63,693 bases of DNA from Rhodospirillales bacterium. Lineage in GTDB: Bacteria; Pseudomonadota; Alphaproteobacteria; TMED109. The translations under genes and the position numbers were made by a program. The notes under the pieces were generated by a model. That model made no database searches. It saw nothing but the letters and a program-made list of their open reading frames with translations, and was not told where the DNA came from. Position 1 is the first letter of the stretch. Each line of letters begins with the position of its first letter. This document shows, piece after piece, positions 54,227-62,559 of this stretch. The stretch is taken from positions 1 to 63,693 of the forward strand of contig JAPPED010000010.1 in assembly GCA_028824295.1 (NCBI GenBank), in the 5' to 3' direction.

Positions 54227-54618
54227 TCACGGCGGTCGACACAAGCATCTTGCTTGACGTGTTCATGGCCGATACTCGGTACGGCGAACGGTCGAAGTCA
54301 TGGCTGCGCGCCGCCTACGATGCGGGCGCCATTGTGGTATGCGATATCGTTTATTCAGAGCTGGTTCCGGCCTTCCGCGATCGGTCAGTGCTCGACCGCG
54401 CATTGCGGGAAATCAATACAGCCGCTTCCCCAATCGATACTGCTGTCGCCTACGAAGCCGGCATTCGCTGGAAGCGTTATCGGCAAGCGGGCGGGCCTAG
54501 GAATCGGATCATCACCGATTTCCTGATCGGTGCCCACGCCGTTACTGTTGCCGACAATTTCCTAACGCGAGATCGAGGTTTCTACGCCACGTATTTTCCG
54601 AAGCTGATGAAACCATGA
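54223..54618 (+). CDS. vapC: VapC PIN-domain ribonuclease toxin
   Basis: A 131-residue PIN-domain endoribonuclease. The metal-binding acids are Asp6 in TAVDTSILLDVFM, Glu in DIVYSELVPAF, and the pair in RIITDFLIGAHA with the final Asp in LTRDRGFYATYFP. GTG 54223 is coupled to vapB. The target RNA is unknown. Confidence 0.94.
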   Translation: MITAVDTSILLDVFMADTRYGERSKSWLRAAYDAGAIVVCDIVYSELVPAFRDRSVLDRALREINTAASPIDTAVAYEAGIRWKRYRQAGGPRNRIITDFLIGAHAVTVADNFLTRDRGFYATYFPKLMKP

Positions 54619-54894
54619 TTGACGGGTCGGGTCAGCGTACTCTACTCCGCATCGATCACCGCGACTTCGTCTGAGGCGGGCAGTTCAAATACCTGCGATT
54701 CGCACCAGGCTCTTGCCCCGCGCACTGCGCAATCCTCACTGGCGACAGGGGCGAGAAATTCACCGGATTTCTCGCTGACATGACACTGTCAGGCTGCGCC
54801 GGGAACGAGTTCAAACCCGACGCTGGGTTGGGCAATGGAGTTACTGCAGCTGGCTTTTGACCTTGTCTCGTCGCCGAACCTCGCTTCGAGGTCT

Positions 54895-55356
54895 CTACTG
54901 CACCTGGAGGTCCGGAAGCGAAGGAACCGCTTCGATGGCGACGATGTAGCCCAACGGTAGGTCAAGTTCCCGGGCTCCCGCGAGCACCAGCTTCTTGTAC
55001 CAGTCGAGCGGCTGGAGGCCGGCGTCGCGTGCTTCCGGTTTCGCCAGATACAACGTGGCGTCCATCGATTGTTCGCCGAGCGTCACCCTGACGGGTTCCC
55101 GCCGGTATCCAGGGCCTTCAATCGCGTCCAGTTTGGCGATCTGAGCATCAGTCAGACGGTCGAGCGCGCCCCATACCCGGTCGTCCGGATGGCCAGTGTG
55201 GAACGCATCGCATTTGCCGGTGCCATCTCGCCCACCCACCTTGTGAAATCGGAGCGCGTGTCCGGTGAGATAGGCTGCCCCAACCCGCTCGCAGGGGCCG
55301 AGACGGGCCTCGATACGCGCCCTGAACATGTTGGATCCGTACGACAGGTGCAGCAA
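54895..55356 (-). CDS. Gamma-glutamylcyclotransferase-fold protein
   Basis: A 153-residue GGCT-fold protein, a group acting on gamma-glutamyl amino acids or glutathione. LSYGSNMFRARIEARL near the N-terminus is the YGSN/L substrate loop, ALRFHKVGGRDGTGKCD follows, and the catalytic Glu is in KLDAIEGPGYRREPV. I chose TTG 55356, six bases after CGGAG; TTG 55362 is too close to the site. Stands alone, divergent from the TRAP operon. Confidence 0.82.
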   Translation of the reverse strand: MLHLSYGSNMFRARIEARLGPCERVGAAYLTGHALRFHKVGGRDGTGKCDAFHTGHPDDRVWGALDRLTDAQIAKLDAIEGPGYRREPVRVTLGEQSMDATLYLAKPEARDAGLQPLDWYKKLVLAGARELDLPLGYIVAIEAVPSLPDLQVQ

Positions 55357-55616
55357 CGTCAACTCCGTACGTACGATTCACGGTGTCGCGCCAGGAGGGC
55401 AAGGCCGCTCCCGGACGGATCCTGCGGCCGGCAGCAACGTTGGCCGAAATCCTGGCTCGCGCCGATCAACGTAGCGGCACCGCCGTGAGAAGTCGTGGGG
55501 CCGCATGGCCACCGATGCGCATGAAGATGGAGTTTCGCGACGCAGTCCCGCAATACCTAGCGATTCAAACATGCTTTAGGATGACCGGTTCCGCGCGGAT
55601 TGGATTGGAGGCGTCG

Positions 55617-56738
55617 ATGCCGAGGGTGATCAAGTTCGGAATGGCAGTGGCTCTCCTTGCGGGCGGCCTGACTGCCACCAACGCTACTGCCAAGGATTTG
55701 ATCTTCGCCATCGGCTTGCCGCCCATTCACACCTGGTCGAAGACGCTGGCCTACGTCGACGAGCACATCGACGAACGGTCCGGCGGGGCGCTCTCGACGG
55801 AGGTCTTCTACGGGTCGCTCCTTAACCTCAAGCAGGGGCTCAACGGAGTCCGCGATGGACTGGCCGATGCCGCCCTCCTGGTGCCCGGCTATCACCCGGC
55901 GGAGATGCCCCAGGTCAACCTGATTCTCGACCTGGCGATGCTCGGGCAAAACGCCACGGTCCTCTCGGCCGCAACCAGCGAATACATGTTCACCTGCCCG
56001 GAGTGCCTGGCGGAATCCGAGGCCAACGGTTCCGTGTTTCTCGCCATGACCTCGAACGCCCCGTACATGTTGCTCACCACGGAGCCGATGACCACGGTGG
56101 AGTCCCTCAGGGGCAAGAACATCCGCAGCTTCTCGGCGTTCGGGCGGTGGGTCGAGTTCATCGGCGGGATCAAGATGTCACTGTCAGCCAACGACATCTA
56201 CGACGCCCTGAGCCGCGGGACGCTGGACGCGAACCTGCATCCCGCCACCGAGCTCTACAACCTGAACTTCAAGGACGTCGCCAAGTACATCACGCGGCTG
56301 CCGCTTGGCACCTACCACGGCAATCAGTTCAACATGAACATCGACACGTGGCGGAATCTCACAACCGACGAGCGTCGCCTCTTGCTGGACCTGTTCGCCG
56401 AAGCATCGGCTCTGACCACAGTGCAGTTCCAGACGTTCAACGACGACATCCTGAACGGCGGCGGAGCCGCCGACGGGATCCAGGTTCTGGAACCGGCGCC
56501 GGAGCTGGTGGCGGCCACCGAACAGTTCATCGCCGAGGACATGGCCAAGATGGAGGCCATGGCCAGGGACAACTACGGCATCACGGATGCCGGGCCCCGC
56601 ATTGCGCGGTTCACCGTCCTGATCGAGAAGTGGCGCGGACTGCTGGCGGCCATTGACGCGACCGATGTGGACGCGGTGACGGCGCTCTACAAGCGCGAGA
56701 TCTGGGACCGTGTCGATGCCGCCACGCATGGGATGTGA
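55617..56738 (+). CDS. dctP: TRAP transporter substrate-binding protein (DctP family)
   Basis: A 373-residue periplasmic binding protein with a Sec signal (RVIKFGMAVALLAGGLTATNA, cleaved near AKD). It has the DctP fold: GRWVEFIGGIKMSLSANDIY, NIRSFSAF, DALSRGTLDANLHP. The carboxylate-binding Arg is the one in KNIRSF by family analogy. A CPECLAESEANG loop with two cysteines is not usual. ATG 55617 has GGAGG at a good distance; the frame is open upstream without signal. It is followed by DctQ and DctM, then an acyl-CoA ligase. Confidence 0.9.
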   Translation: MPRVIKFGMAVALLAGGLTATNATAKDLIFAIGLPPIHTWSKTLAYVDEHIDERSGGALSTEVFYGSLLNLKQGLNGVRDGLADAALLVPGYHPAEMPQVNLILDLAMLGQNATVLSAATSEYMFTCPECLAESEANGSVFLAMTSNAPYMLLTTEPMTTVESLRGKNIRSFSAFGRWVEFIGGIKMSLSANDIYDALSRGTLDANLHPATELYNLNFKDVAKYITRLPLGTYHGNQFNMNIDTWRNLTTDERRLLLDLFAEASALTTVQFQTFNDDILNGGGAADGIQVLEPAPELVAATEQFIAEDMAKMEAMARDNYGITDAGPRIARFTVLIEKWRGLLAAIDATDVDAVTALYKREIWDRVDAATHGM

Positions 56739-56813
56739 ACGCATCTTGCTAGGCCATTCGGTTTCAGGTGCCTAACGGCGCTCCGATGAATATGGCGCTG
56801 AACTAGGACCGGC

Positions 56814-57359
56814 ATGCATCGCCTGGGGCGCATCCTCGGCCGCTTGACGGACATCCTCGCCGTGATCGGCTGCGTGGCGGTCGTCCTGATGATGCTGCAC
56901 ATCACGCTGGATGTGTTCATGCGGCTGATCGGCCACCCGATCCCGGCCACGGTGACCATCGTGCCGCACTACTACATGCTGCCGATCATCTTCCTGCCGC
57001 TGGCGCTGGCCGAGCGCAACGACGCTCACATCACGGTGGAAGTCTTCGTCCAGCTGCTGCGCCGGCGCTGGCAGCGAGTACTCGCGGTGGTGAGCTGGGT
57101 GGCCTCGGCGGTCGTCTTCAGCCTGCTCTTCTACCAGACCCTTCTCGACGCATTGGAGAAAACGGCGGTCGGCACATTCATGATGGAGGTCGATTGGAAG
57201 ATTCCGATCTGGGCTTCTTACTATTTCCTGCCGGTCGGCTTCGCACTGGTCGTGGTCGTGCTGCTCTACCGGATTGCGGTGACGGTCATGGGGGTGAAGA
57301 GCAGCCTGGGCGAGGTCCAGCACGACGCCTTCAGAGAATCCCACGTCGGCCCGGAATAG
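56814..57359 (+). CDS. dctQ: TRAP transporter small permease (DctQ)
   Basis: A 181-residue membrane protein with four helices (DILAVIGCVAVVLMMLHITL, HYYMLPIIFLPLALAERN, VVSWVASAVVFSLLFYQTLL, YYFLPVGFALVVVVLLYRIA) and the family DVFMRLIGHPIPATV stretch after helix 1. It associates with DctM; the conserved LAERNDAHITVEVF segment is the Q-subunit signature. Begins 76 bases after dctP; its stop abuts the dctM start. Confidence 0.9.
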   Translation: MHRLGRILGRLTDILAVIGCVAVVLMMLHITLDVFMRLIGHPIPATVTIVPHYYMLPIIFLPLALAERNDAHITVEVFVQLLRRRWQRVLAVVSWVASAVVFSLLFYQTLLDALEKTAVGTFMMEVDWKIPIWASYYFLPVGFALVVVVLLYRIAVTVMGVKSSLGEVQHDAFRESHVGPE

Positions 57360-57360
57360 C

Positions 57361-58671
57361 GTGTTCGACCGCACCGAAATCGGACTGATCGGAATCGGCG
57401 TCCTGCTCGTCCTGATCCTGCTGCGGATTCCGGTGGGGATTTCGCTGATCGCGGTGTCGTTCGGCGGGATCTGGGTGCTCGTCGGGCTGAAGCCGGCTTG
57501 GGGGATCCTGACGGCCGTTCCGTTCGACTTCGGGGCCAAGTGGACCCTCACCTCGGTACCCATGTTCCTGCTCATGGGCTTCTGCTGCTACCACGCCGGT
57601 CTCACCCGGGGCCTATTCGAGGCCGCGCGCAAGTGGCTGTCCGCGCTCCCCGGCGGGCTGGCGGTTGCCTCGGTGTTCGGGGCCGCGGGGTTCTCGGCCG
57701 TTACCGGATCCTCCGTCGCCTGTGCCGCCGCGATGGGCCGGATCGCGGTGCCCGAGATGTTGCGGAACCGGTACGATGCCACCCTCGCGACCGGCACCGT
57801 GGCCGTGGCGGGGACCATCGGCGCGCTGATCCCGCCGTCGATCCTGCTCATCCTGTACGGCATCTTCGTGCAGGTGCCGATCTCCAAGCTGTTCCTCGGC
57901 GGCATCGGTGCCGGCCTGCTGACCGTGGCCGCCTACACGCTCGTCATCATCGTCCGGGCCAAGCTACATCCGGAGCTCGCGCCGGCCGTCCGCGAGCGCA
58001 CGTCGCTCGGCGAGAAACTGCTGGCGCTGGCCGATACGTGGCCGATCATTCTCCTGGTCATCGGGGTGTTCGGCGGCCTGTTCGCGGGCGTGTTCACGCC
58101 GACCGAGGCTGGCGCGGTGGGCGCCTTCCTCGCCTTCGTCATCGCCGGCGCGAAAGGCGCGCTGACCTGGGCGACGTCACGGCAGGCGGTTGTCGAAACC
58201 ATTCAGACCACGGCTGCGATCTTCGTCATCGCTATCGGCGCGAACCTGCTGACCCGTTTCCTGGCGCTCTCCGGCGCCTCGCAGTTCCTGTCGCAGATGG
58301 TCATCGATCTCGGCGCCGACACCGTGCTGCTGATGGCCGGTATCGCCGTGATGTTCCTGATCCTCGGGATGTTTCTAGAGCCGCTCGGCGCGATGCTGCT
58401 CACCATCCCGGTGCTGCTGCCGATTCTTCAGGACACCGGGCTCAGCTTGATCTGGTTCGGCGTGGTCCTGACGAAGTTCCTGGAAATCGGGATGATCACG
58501 CCGCCCATTGGGCTTAACGTCTTCGTGATCAAGGGGGTGGTAGGCAATCTCGCCACCACCACGCAGATCTTCAAGGGCATTGTGTACTTCCTGCTGGCCG
58601 ACATCGTAGTGGTCGTGCTGCTCATGATGTTTCCCGACCTAATCCTGTTCTGGCCGAACCTGATCGACTGA
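57361..58671 (+). CDS. dctM: TRAP transporter large permease (DctM)
   Basis: A 436-residue transporter with about 12 helices; DctM drives Na+-coupled uptake. Signatures are SVPMFLLMGFCCYHAGL, GFSAVTGSSVACAAAMGRIA, GTIGALIPPSILLILYGI, TPTEAGAVGAFLAFVI and the conserved ITPPIGLNVFVIKGV near the end. The GTG start is one base after the dctQ stop. Full length. Confidence 0.95.
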   Translation: MFDRTEIGLIGIGVLLVLILLRIPVGISLIAVSFGGIWVLVGLKPAWGILTAVPFDFGAKWTLTSVPMFLLMGFCCYHAGLTRGLFEAARKWLSALPGGLAVASVFGAAGFSAVTGSSVACAAAMGRIAVPEMLRNRYDATLATGTVAVAGTIGALIPPSILLILYGIFVQVPISKLFLGGIGAGLLTVAAYTLVIIVRAKLHPELAPAVRERTSLGEKLLALADTWPIILLVIGVFGGLFAGVFTPTEAGAVGAFLAFVIAGAKGALTWATSRQAVVETIQTTAAIFVIAIGANLLTRFLALSGASQFLSQMVIDLGADTVLLMAGIAVMFLILGMFLEPLGAMLLTIPVLLPILQDTGLSLIWFGVVLTKFLEIGMITPPIGLNVFVIKGVVGNLATTTQIFKGIVYFLLADIVVVVLLMMFPDLILFWPNLID

Positions 58672-58699
58672 GCTTGCCCGGGGCGCGACGGAACCATCC

Positions 58700-60409
58700 A
58701 TGGATCAAGACGCTGTCGTATCCGAAGCCGAGTACCTGGACCGCCTCCGCGCGATTCAGGCCGCCAACTGGCCGGCCGGCGTGCCCAGGGAGCCGCACTA
58801 CCCGCTCGGCGAGATCGCGCTGACCGACCATCTCCGGCACTGGGCCACCGAGACCCCGGATGCGGCGCTCTACAACTACTACGGCCGGGTCGTGACGTTC
58901 GCCGAGATGGATCGGCTCAGCGACCGGTTCGCGGCGCTGCTCCAGCAGGAAGGTGTCGGCCCGGGCGACGCGGTGGCGGTGTTTCTCGGCAACTGCCCGC
59001 AATTCGCGGTGGCGTTCTTCGGCATCCTCAAGGCGGGCGCGATTCACGTTCCCGTCAATCCGATGTTCAAGGCGCACGAGCTCACGTACGAACTCAACGA
59101 CACACAGGCGACGCTCATCGTCGCGGATCACGCGCTGGTTCCGCTTGTGCGCTCGGTCGAGGGTCAGACCAACGTCCGGCGGGTGTACGGGACCGGCATC
59201 GGCGCCCTGATTCCGGAGGAGCCCGCCTTCCACGTGCCGGAAGCCGTGGCCGGATCGGCGCGCACGTCCGATGCCGACGACCTCCTGGTCGCCCTGGAAC
59301 GGGCCGGGGAACCCAGGCGGGTCGCTCCCAACCTCGACGCCGTCGCCGCCCTCAACTACACCGGCGGGACCACGGGCCTGCCGAAGGGATGCGTCCATAC
59401 CCAGCGCGACATGCTCTACACGGCCGCGACGGCGTGCGCGACCAATTGTCCCCTCGAAGCCGGCGACACGACGGTCAACTTCCACCCGCTGTTCTGGATT
59501 GCCGGCGAGGACCTCGGGCTGATTTTCCCCGCGTTCGCCGGCGCGACGTGCATTCTGCTCGCGCGCTGGGACCCCCTCAGCTACATGCAGGCCGTCCACG
59601 CCGAACGGCCCAATCGCGCGGTGCTGCTGGTGGACAGCGCGGTGGCGCTCATGGAGCATCCCGAGGTCGGGCGCTACGACCTCAGGTCGATCGACACGAC
59701 CGGGGTGTCTTCCTTCGTCAAGAAGCTCAACACGGAATACCGGGCGCGCTGGCGGCGGCTGACCGGCTCGACGATGGTAGAGCTGTCCTACGGGATGACC
59801 GAGACCCACACGTGCGACACTTTCACGGTGGGGCTGCAGGACGGCGATTTCGATCTCAGCATACAGCCCATCATGTGCGGTTTTCCGGTGCCCGGAACGG
59901 AACTCAAGGTCTGCGACTTCGAGACCGGCGCGCTGCTGCCGCTGGGCGCGGAAGGCGAGATCTGCGTGCGCTCGCCGTCGACCCTGAAGGCGTACTGGAA
60001 CAAGCCGGATGCAACCGTCGAGGCGCTCCGCGACGGCTGGCTGCACACCGGCGACATCGGCGTGATCAACGAGCGGGGACTGCTGCAGTTCCTCGGCCGG
60101 CGCAAGGAAATGCTCAAGGTCAGCGGCATGTCCGTCTTCCCCGCCGAGATCGAGGCCATGCTCGGCCGCCATCCGGCCGTCGTCGGTTCGGGCGTCATCG
60201 GACGGCCGGACGACGACCGCGGCGAAGTCCCCGTGGCGTTCGTCGTACTCGACCCGGACCGGGAAGCCGCGGTCTCGGTGGCCGATATTCGATCGTGGTG
60301 CCGGGAGGCCATGGCCACCTTCAAGTGTCCGGAGGTGCGGATCGTGGAGGCGCTGCCCATGACGGCAACCGGCAAGGTAAAGAAGGGCGAGCTGGCGAAG
60401 TTGCTGTAA
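58700..60409 (+). CDS. AMP-forming acyl-CoA ligase downstream of the TRAP operon
   Basis: A 569-residue adenylate-forming CoA ligase of the crotonobetaine/long-chain type. LNYTGGTTGLPKGCVHTQRD is the P-loop, LSYGMTETHTCDTF the adenine motif, GWLHTGDIGVINERGLLQFL, then GRRKEMLKVSGMSVFPAEIE, and the catalytic Lys in MTATGKVKKGEL. It begins 28 bases after dctM, so the imported acid may be its substrate. The acid is not deducible from sequence alone. A 28-bp piece is repeated at 62063. Confidence 0.9.
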   Translation: MDQDAVVSEAEYLDRLRAIQAANWPAGVPREPHYPLGEIALTDHLRHWATETPDAALYNYYGRVVTFAEMDRLSDRFAALLQQEGVGPGDAVAVFLGNCPQFAVAFFGILKAGAIHVPVNPMFKAHELTYELNDTQATLIVADHALVPLVRSVEGQTNVRRVYGTGIGALIPEEPAFHVPEAVAGSARTSDADDLLVALERAGEPRRVAPNLDAVAALNYTGGTTGLPKGCVHTQRDMLYTAATACATNCPLEAGDTTVNFHPLFWIAGEDLGLIFPAFAGATCILLARWDPLSYMQAVHAERPNRAVLLVDSAVALMEHPEVGRYDLRSIDTTGVSSFVKKLNTEYRARWRRLTGSTMVELSYGMTETHTCDTFTVGLQDGDFDLSIQPIMCGFPVPGTELKVCDFETGALLPLGAEGEICVRSPSTLKAYWNKPDATVEALRDGWLHTGDIGVINERGLLQFLGRRKEMLKVSGMSVFPAEIEAMLGRHPAVVGSGVIGRPDDDRGEVPVAFVVLDPDREAAVSVADIRSWCREAMATFKCPEVRIVEALPMTATGKVKKGELAKLL

Positions 60410-60632
60410 CCGGGGTCTGGCCGGAGCGGGTCCGGACCGGGAGCGTCTTTACCGCCCCTTCTTCTTCGACGACTTGATATACCGGCCGATGCTGGATGGT
60501 GATCCTCCGGGAAAATGCTCCCGGGGCGATCGGGCAAGAGCAGTTTCGGGGATTCCGCCCCGGGTTCGGGTGTGTGTGGGGGGTTCGCGGGTCGACGACG
60601 CGCACAATGGGAATGGTTGGCCCACAAGAATG

Positions 60633-60668
60633 TTGCAAATCGCCCGCACCATGAGCGATAATCGCTCA
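60633..60668 (+). promoter_or_regulatory. Promoter plus 17-bp palindrome of the second DUF4143 ATPase
   Basis: TTGCAA (60633-60638), 18 bases, GATAAT (60657-60662). The -10 lies inside TGAGCGAT-A-ATCGCTCA (60652-60668), a perfect 8-bp inverted repeat around one base. The ATG follows four bases later, so the mRNA should have almost no leader. The palindrome would block polymerase at the -10, suggesting autoregulation. Confidence 0.7.
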
Positions 60669-60672
60669 CATC

Positions 60673-61908
60673 ATGGGCGGTCAGCAGTACCTTCCTCGAG
60701 TCGCCTCGCGACTGCTTGAGCGCGCCTTGGCCGCATCACCGGTCGTCGTTCTGATGGGTGCCCGTCAGACCGGCAAAAGTACGCTGGTGCAGTCCGAGCC
60801 GTTTCTCGACGATCGTCTCTACCTGACCCTCGACGATCTTGGGGTTCGGGAGCGCGCGCGAATGAACCCTGATGACCTGGTCAGGAGCGCCGAGCGGATC
60901 ATTCTCGATGAGGTTCAGCGCGAGCCGGACGTGCTACTGGCGGTCAAGCGTGCGGTGGATGAAGACCGCCCCCGCAAGAACGGCCGCTTTGTTCTCACGG
61001 GTTCCGCCAACCTGCTTCTGACGCACCGTGTCTCGGAATCTCTGGCCGGCCGGGCAACCTACGTCAATCTGTGGCCACTGACCCGCCGGGAACGGATGGG
61101 ACATGGCCGTGCCGGAATCTGGAGCGAGTTCTTCTCGGCATCCGTATCCAAGTGGCCTGAACTAGTCGCATCTAGGCCTGCCGTACCGGCGAGTTGGCAG
61201 GACGAGGTGCGCCGTGGCGGGTATCCGACTCCGGCAACGGAACTTCCGAGCGAAGAGGCCTGCACACTGTGGTTCGACGGCTACCTTCGCACCTACCTTG
61301 AGCGTGATCTCCAGACCGTTGCAGCGATCAGCAACCTGGTCGATTTCCGGCGCTTCATGCGTGCCGCCTGCCTGCGTCTTGGCACCGTGGTCAACCAGAC
61401 CGGATTGGGTCGCGACACCCAGGTTCCTCGTGCGACGGCGCAGCGCTACCTCAATTTACTCGAAGCTTCCTTCCAGCTGGTACGCGTTGAGGCCTATGCG
61501 CTCAGCCACACTAAACGGTTGGTCAAGAGCCCAAAGCTCTATTGGAGCGATCCGGGGCTCGCCCTTTGGCTGGGCGGTACCGACGCTGCTTCCGGAGCCC
61601 TTCTTGAGAATCTGGTCCTGAGCGACCTCCTGGTGTGGCGCGATAGTCAGATTCCCGCTCCCGAAGTCCTGTTTTGGCGCACCGCCACCGACCTCGAGGT
61701 TGATTTCGTTCTCGAGACCCGTGGCGGCCTCCTGCCGGTCGAAGTCAAAGCCGCAACGAGCCCTGGCTTTGCCGATACTCGGGGCCTTCGGGCGTTTCGG
61801 GAGGAATACCGCAACCAGTTTGTCGGTGGCCTGCTGCTCCATGGCGGAAGCCAGACGCAGTGGATGTCCGACGAGATCCTCGCTGTTCCCTGGTGGCGGG
61901 TGTTGTAG
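60673..61908 (+). CDS. DUF4143-family AAA ATPase (second copy)
   Basis: A 411-residue AAA_14/DUF4143 protein, only distantly similar to the one at 19676. Walker A is MGARQTGKSTLVQSEP, Walker B RIILDEVQREPDVL, sensor VLTGSANLLLTHR; the C-terminal half has LGRDTQVPRATAQRYLNLLE, ALSHTKRLVKSPKLYWSDPG, and a nuclease-like tail (TDLEVDFVLETRGGLLPVEV, then K) with D...ExK pattern. No Shine-Dalgarno; start four bases after a palindrome. The function of the family is not established. Confidence 0.85.
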   Translation: MGGQQYLPRVASRLLERALAASPVVVLMGARQTGKSTLVQSEPFLDDRLYLTLDDLGVRERARMNPDDLVRSAERIILDEVQREPDVLLAVKRAVDEDRPRKNGRFVLTGSANLLLTHRVSESLAGRATYVNLWPLTRRERMGHGRAGIWSEFFSASVSKWPELVASRPAVPASWQDEVRRGGYPTPATELPSEEACTLWFDGYLRTYLERDLQTVAAISNLVDFRRFMRAACLRLGTVVNQTGLGRDTQVPRATAQRYLNLLEASFQLVRVEAYALSHTKRLVKSPKLYWSDPGLALWLGGTDAASGALLENLVLSDLLVWRDSQIPAPEVLFWRTATDLEVDFVLETRGGLLPVEVKAATSPGFADTRGLRAFREEYRNQFVGGLLLHGGSQTQWMSDEILAVPWWRVL

Positions 61909-62025
61909 TCGCCGGGTGCCCACGAGGGGCTAGGCTGTTCGCCCCCGGTACGGTTTCCCACGTCTGCGGGCACCGTCAGTCGCGGAACGCGTGCGACCTC
62001 GTAACCGCTCGGGTTGCACCACGTT

Positions 62026-62096
62026 GCCACCAAGCGGTGGTGCTGGTGGAAAGCGTGGTCCTGCTCATGGAGCATCCCGAGGTCGGGCGCCGAATC
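62026..62096 (+). pseudogene. Short copy of part of an acyl-CoA ligase gene
   Basis: HQAVVLVESVVLLMEHPEVG in one frame matches NRAVLLVDSAVALMEHPEVG of the ligase at 58700-60409; 28 bases (62063-62090) are identical to that gene (59646-59673), and the preceding 30 are similar. Flanks do not continue the gene. It is debris of a related ligase or of a duplication, placed between the second ATPase and hipB. Confidence 0.6.
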
Positions 62097-62164
62097 ACAC
62101 GGGGTCTTGGCGGTTGGAGGATGCTGACCGGGCAAGGGGTGCGGCCGCTGCGCCAAGATCTGGG

Positions 62165-62200
62165 TATAATGCTTGTAATCTTGGTGCTACATATTTAGCA
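62165..62200 (+). promoter_or_regulatory. Putative HipBA promoter and operator
   Basis: A consensus TATAAT at 62165-62170 without a good -35, and TGCTA-CATATT-TAGCA (62185-62200), a 5-bp dyad with six-base centre, about 24 bases before the hipB ATG. HipB proteins bind short dyads in their own promoter. Confidence 0.45.
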
Positions 62201-62223
62201 TTTTTGTAGTATGAAGGTTCCAT

Positions 62224-62559
62224 ATGCCGACACCCCACAACCCTCCTGCCGCCGTTCGGCGGGCATTGCGCAAACTTGGAGCGGACATCCGTGATGCCCG
62301 TCGCCGCCGGCGGCTGCCCATGGCGGTCGTGGCGGAACGCGCCTTCACGTCCCGCTCGACCCTTCAAAGAGTCGAGGCCGGCGACACCAATGTCGGCATC
62401 GGCATCTACGCCGGTGTCCTGCAGGCGCTCGGACTGCTCGACGGCCTGAGCCAGATTGCCGACATCGGCAATGACAGCGTCGGACAGGCCCTCGCCAGCG
62501 CGGAGCTGCCCAAGCATGTCCATCTCAGGCGGCCGGCCGGATCGTCCGGCAATGGCTGA
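62224..62559 (+). CDS. HipB-type XRE antitoxin
   Basis: A 111-residue XRE-family DNA-binding protein. The helix-turn-helix is about residues 30-56 (LPMAVVAERAFTSRSTLQRV), followed by GIYAGVLQALGLLDGLSQIA. It overlaps hipA by eight bases and is its likely repressor and antitoxin. The C-terminal tail after residue 90 would be flexible. Confidence 0.85.
   Translation: MPTPHNPPAAVRRALRKLGADIRDARRRRRLPMAVVAERAFTSRSTLQRVEAGDTNVGIGIYAGVLQALGLLDGLSQIADIGNDSVGQALASAELPKHVHLRRPAGSSGNG

Noticed and set aside
58622-60172. 516-codon open frame on the minus strand
   Set aside because: It is antisense to the acyl-CoA ligase, whose motifs are complete; high GC leaves long shadow frames. It is Arg/Glu/His-rich with no domain.
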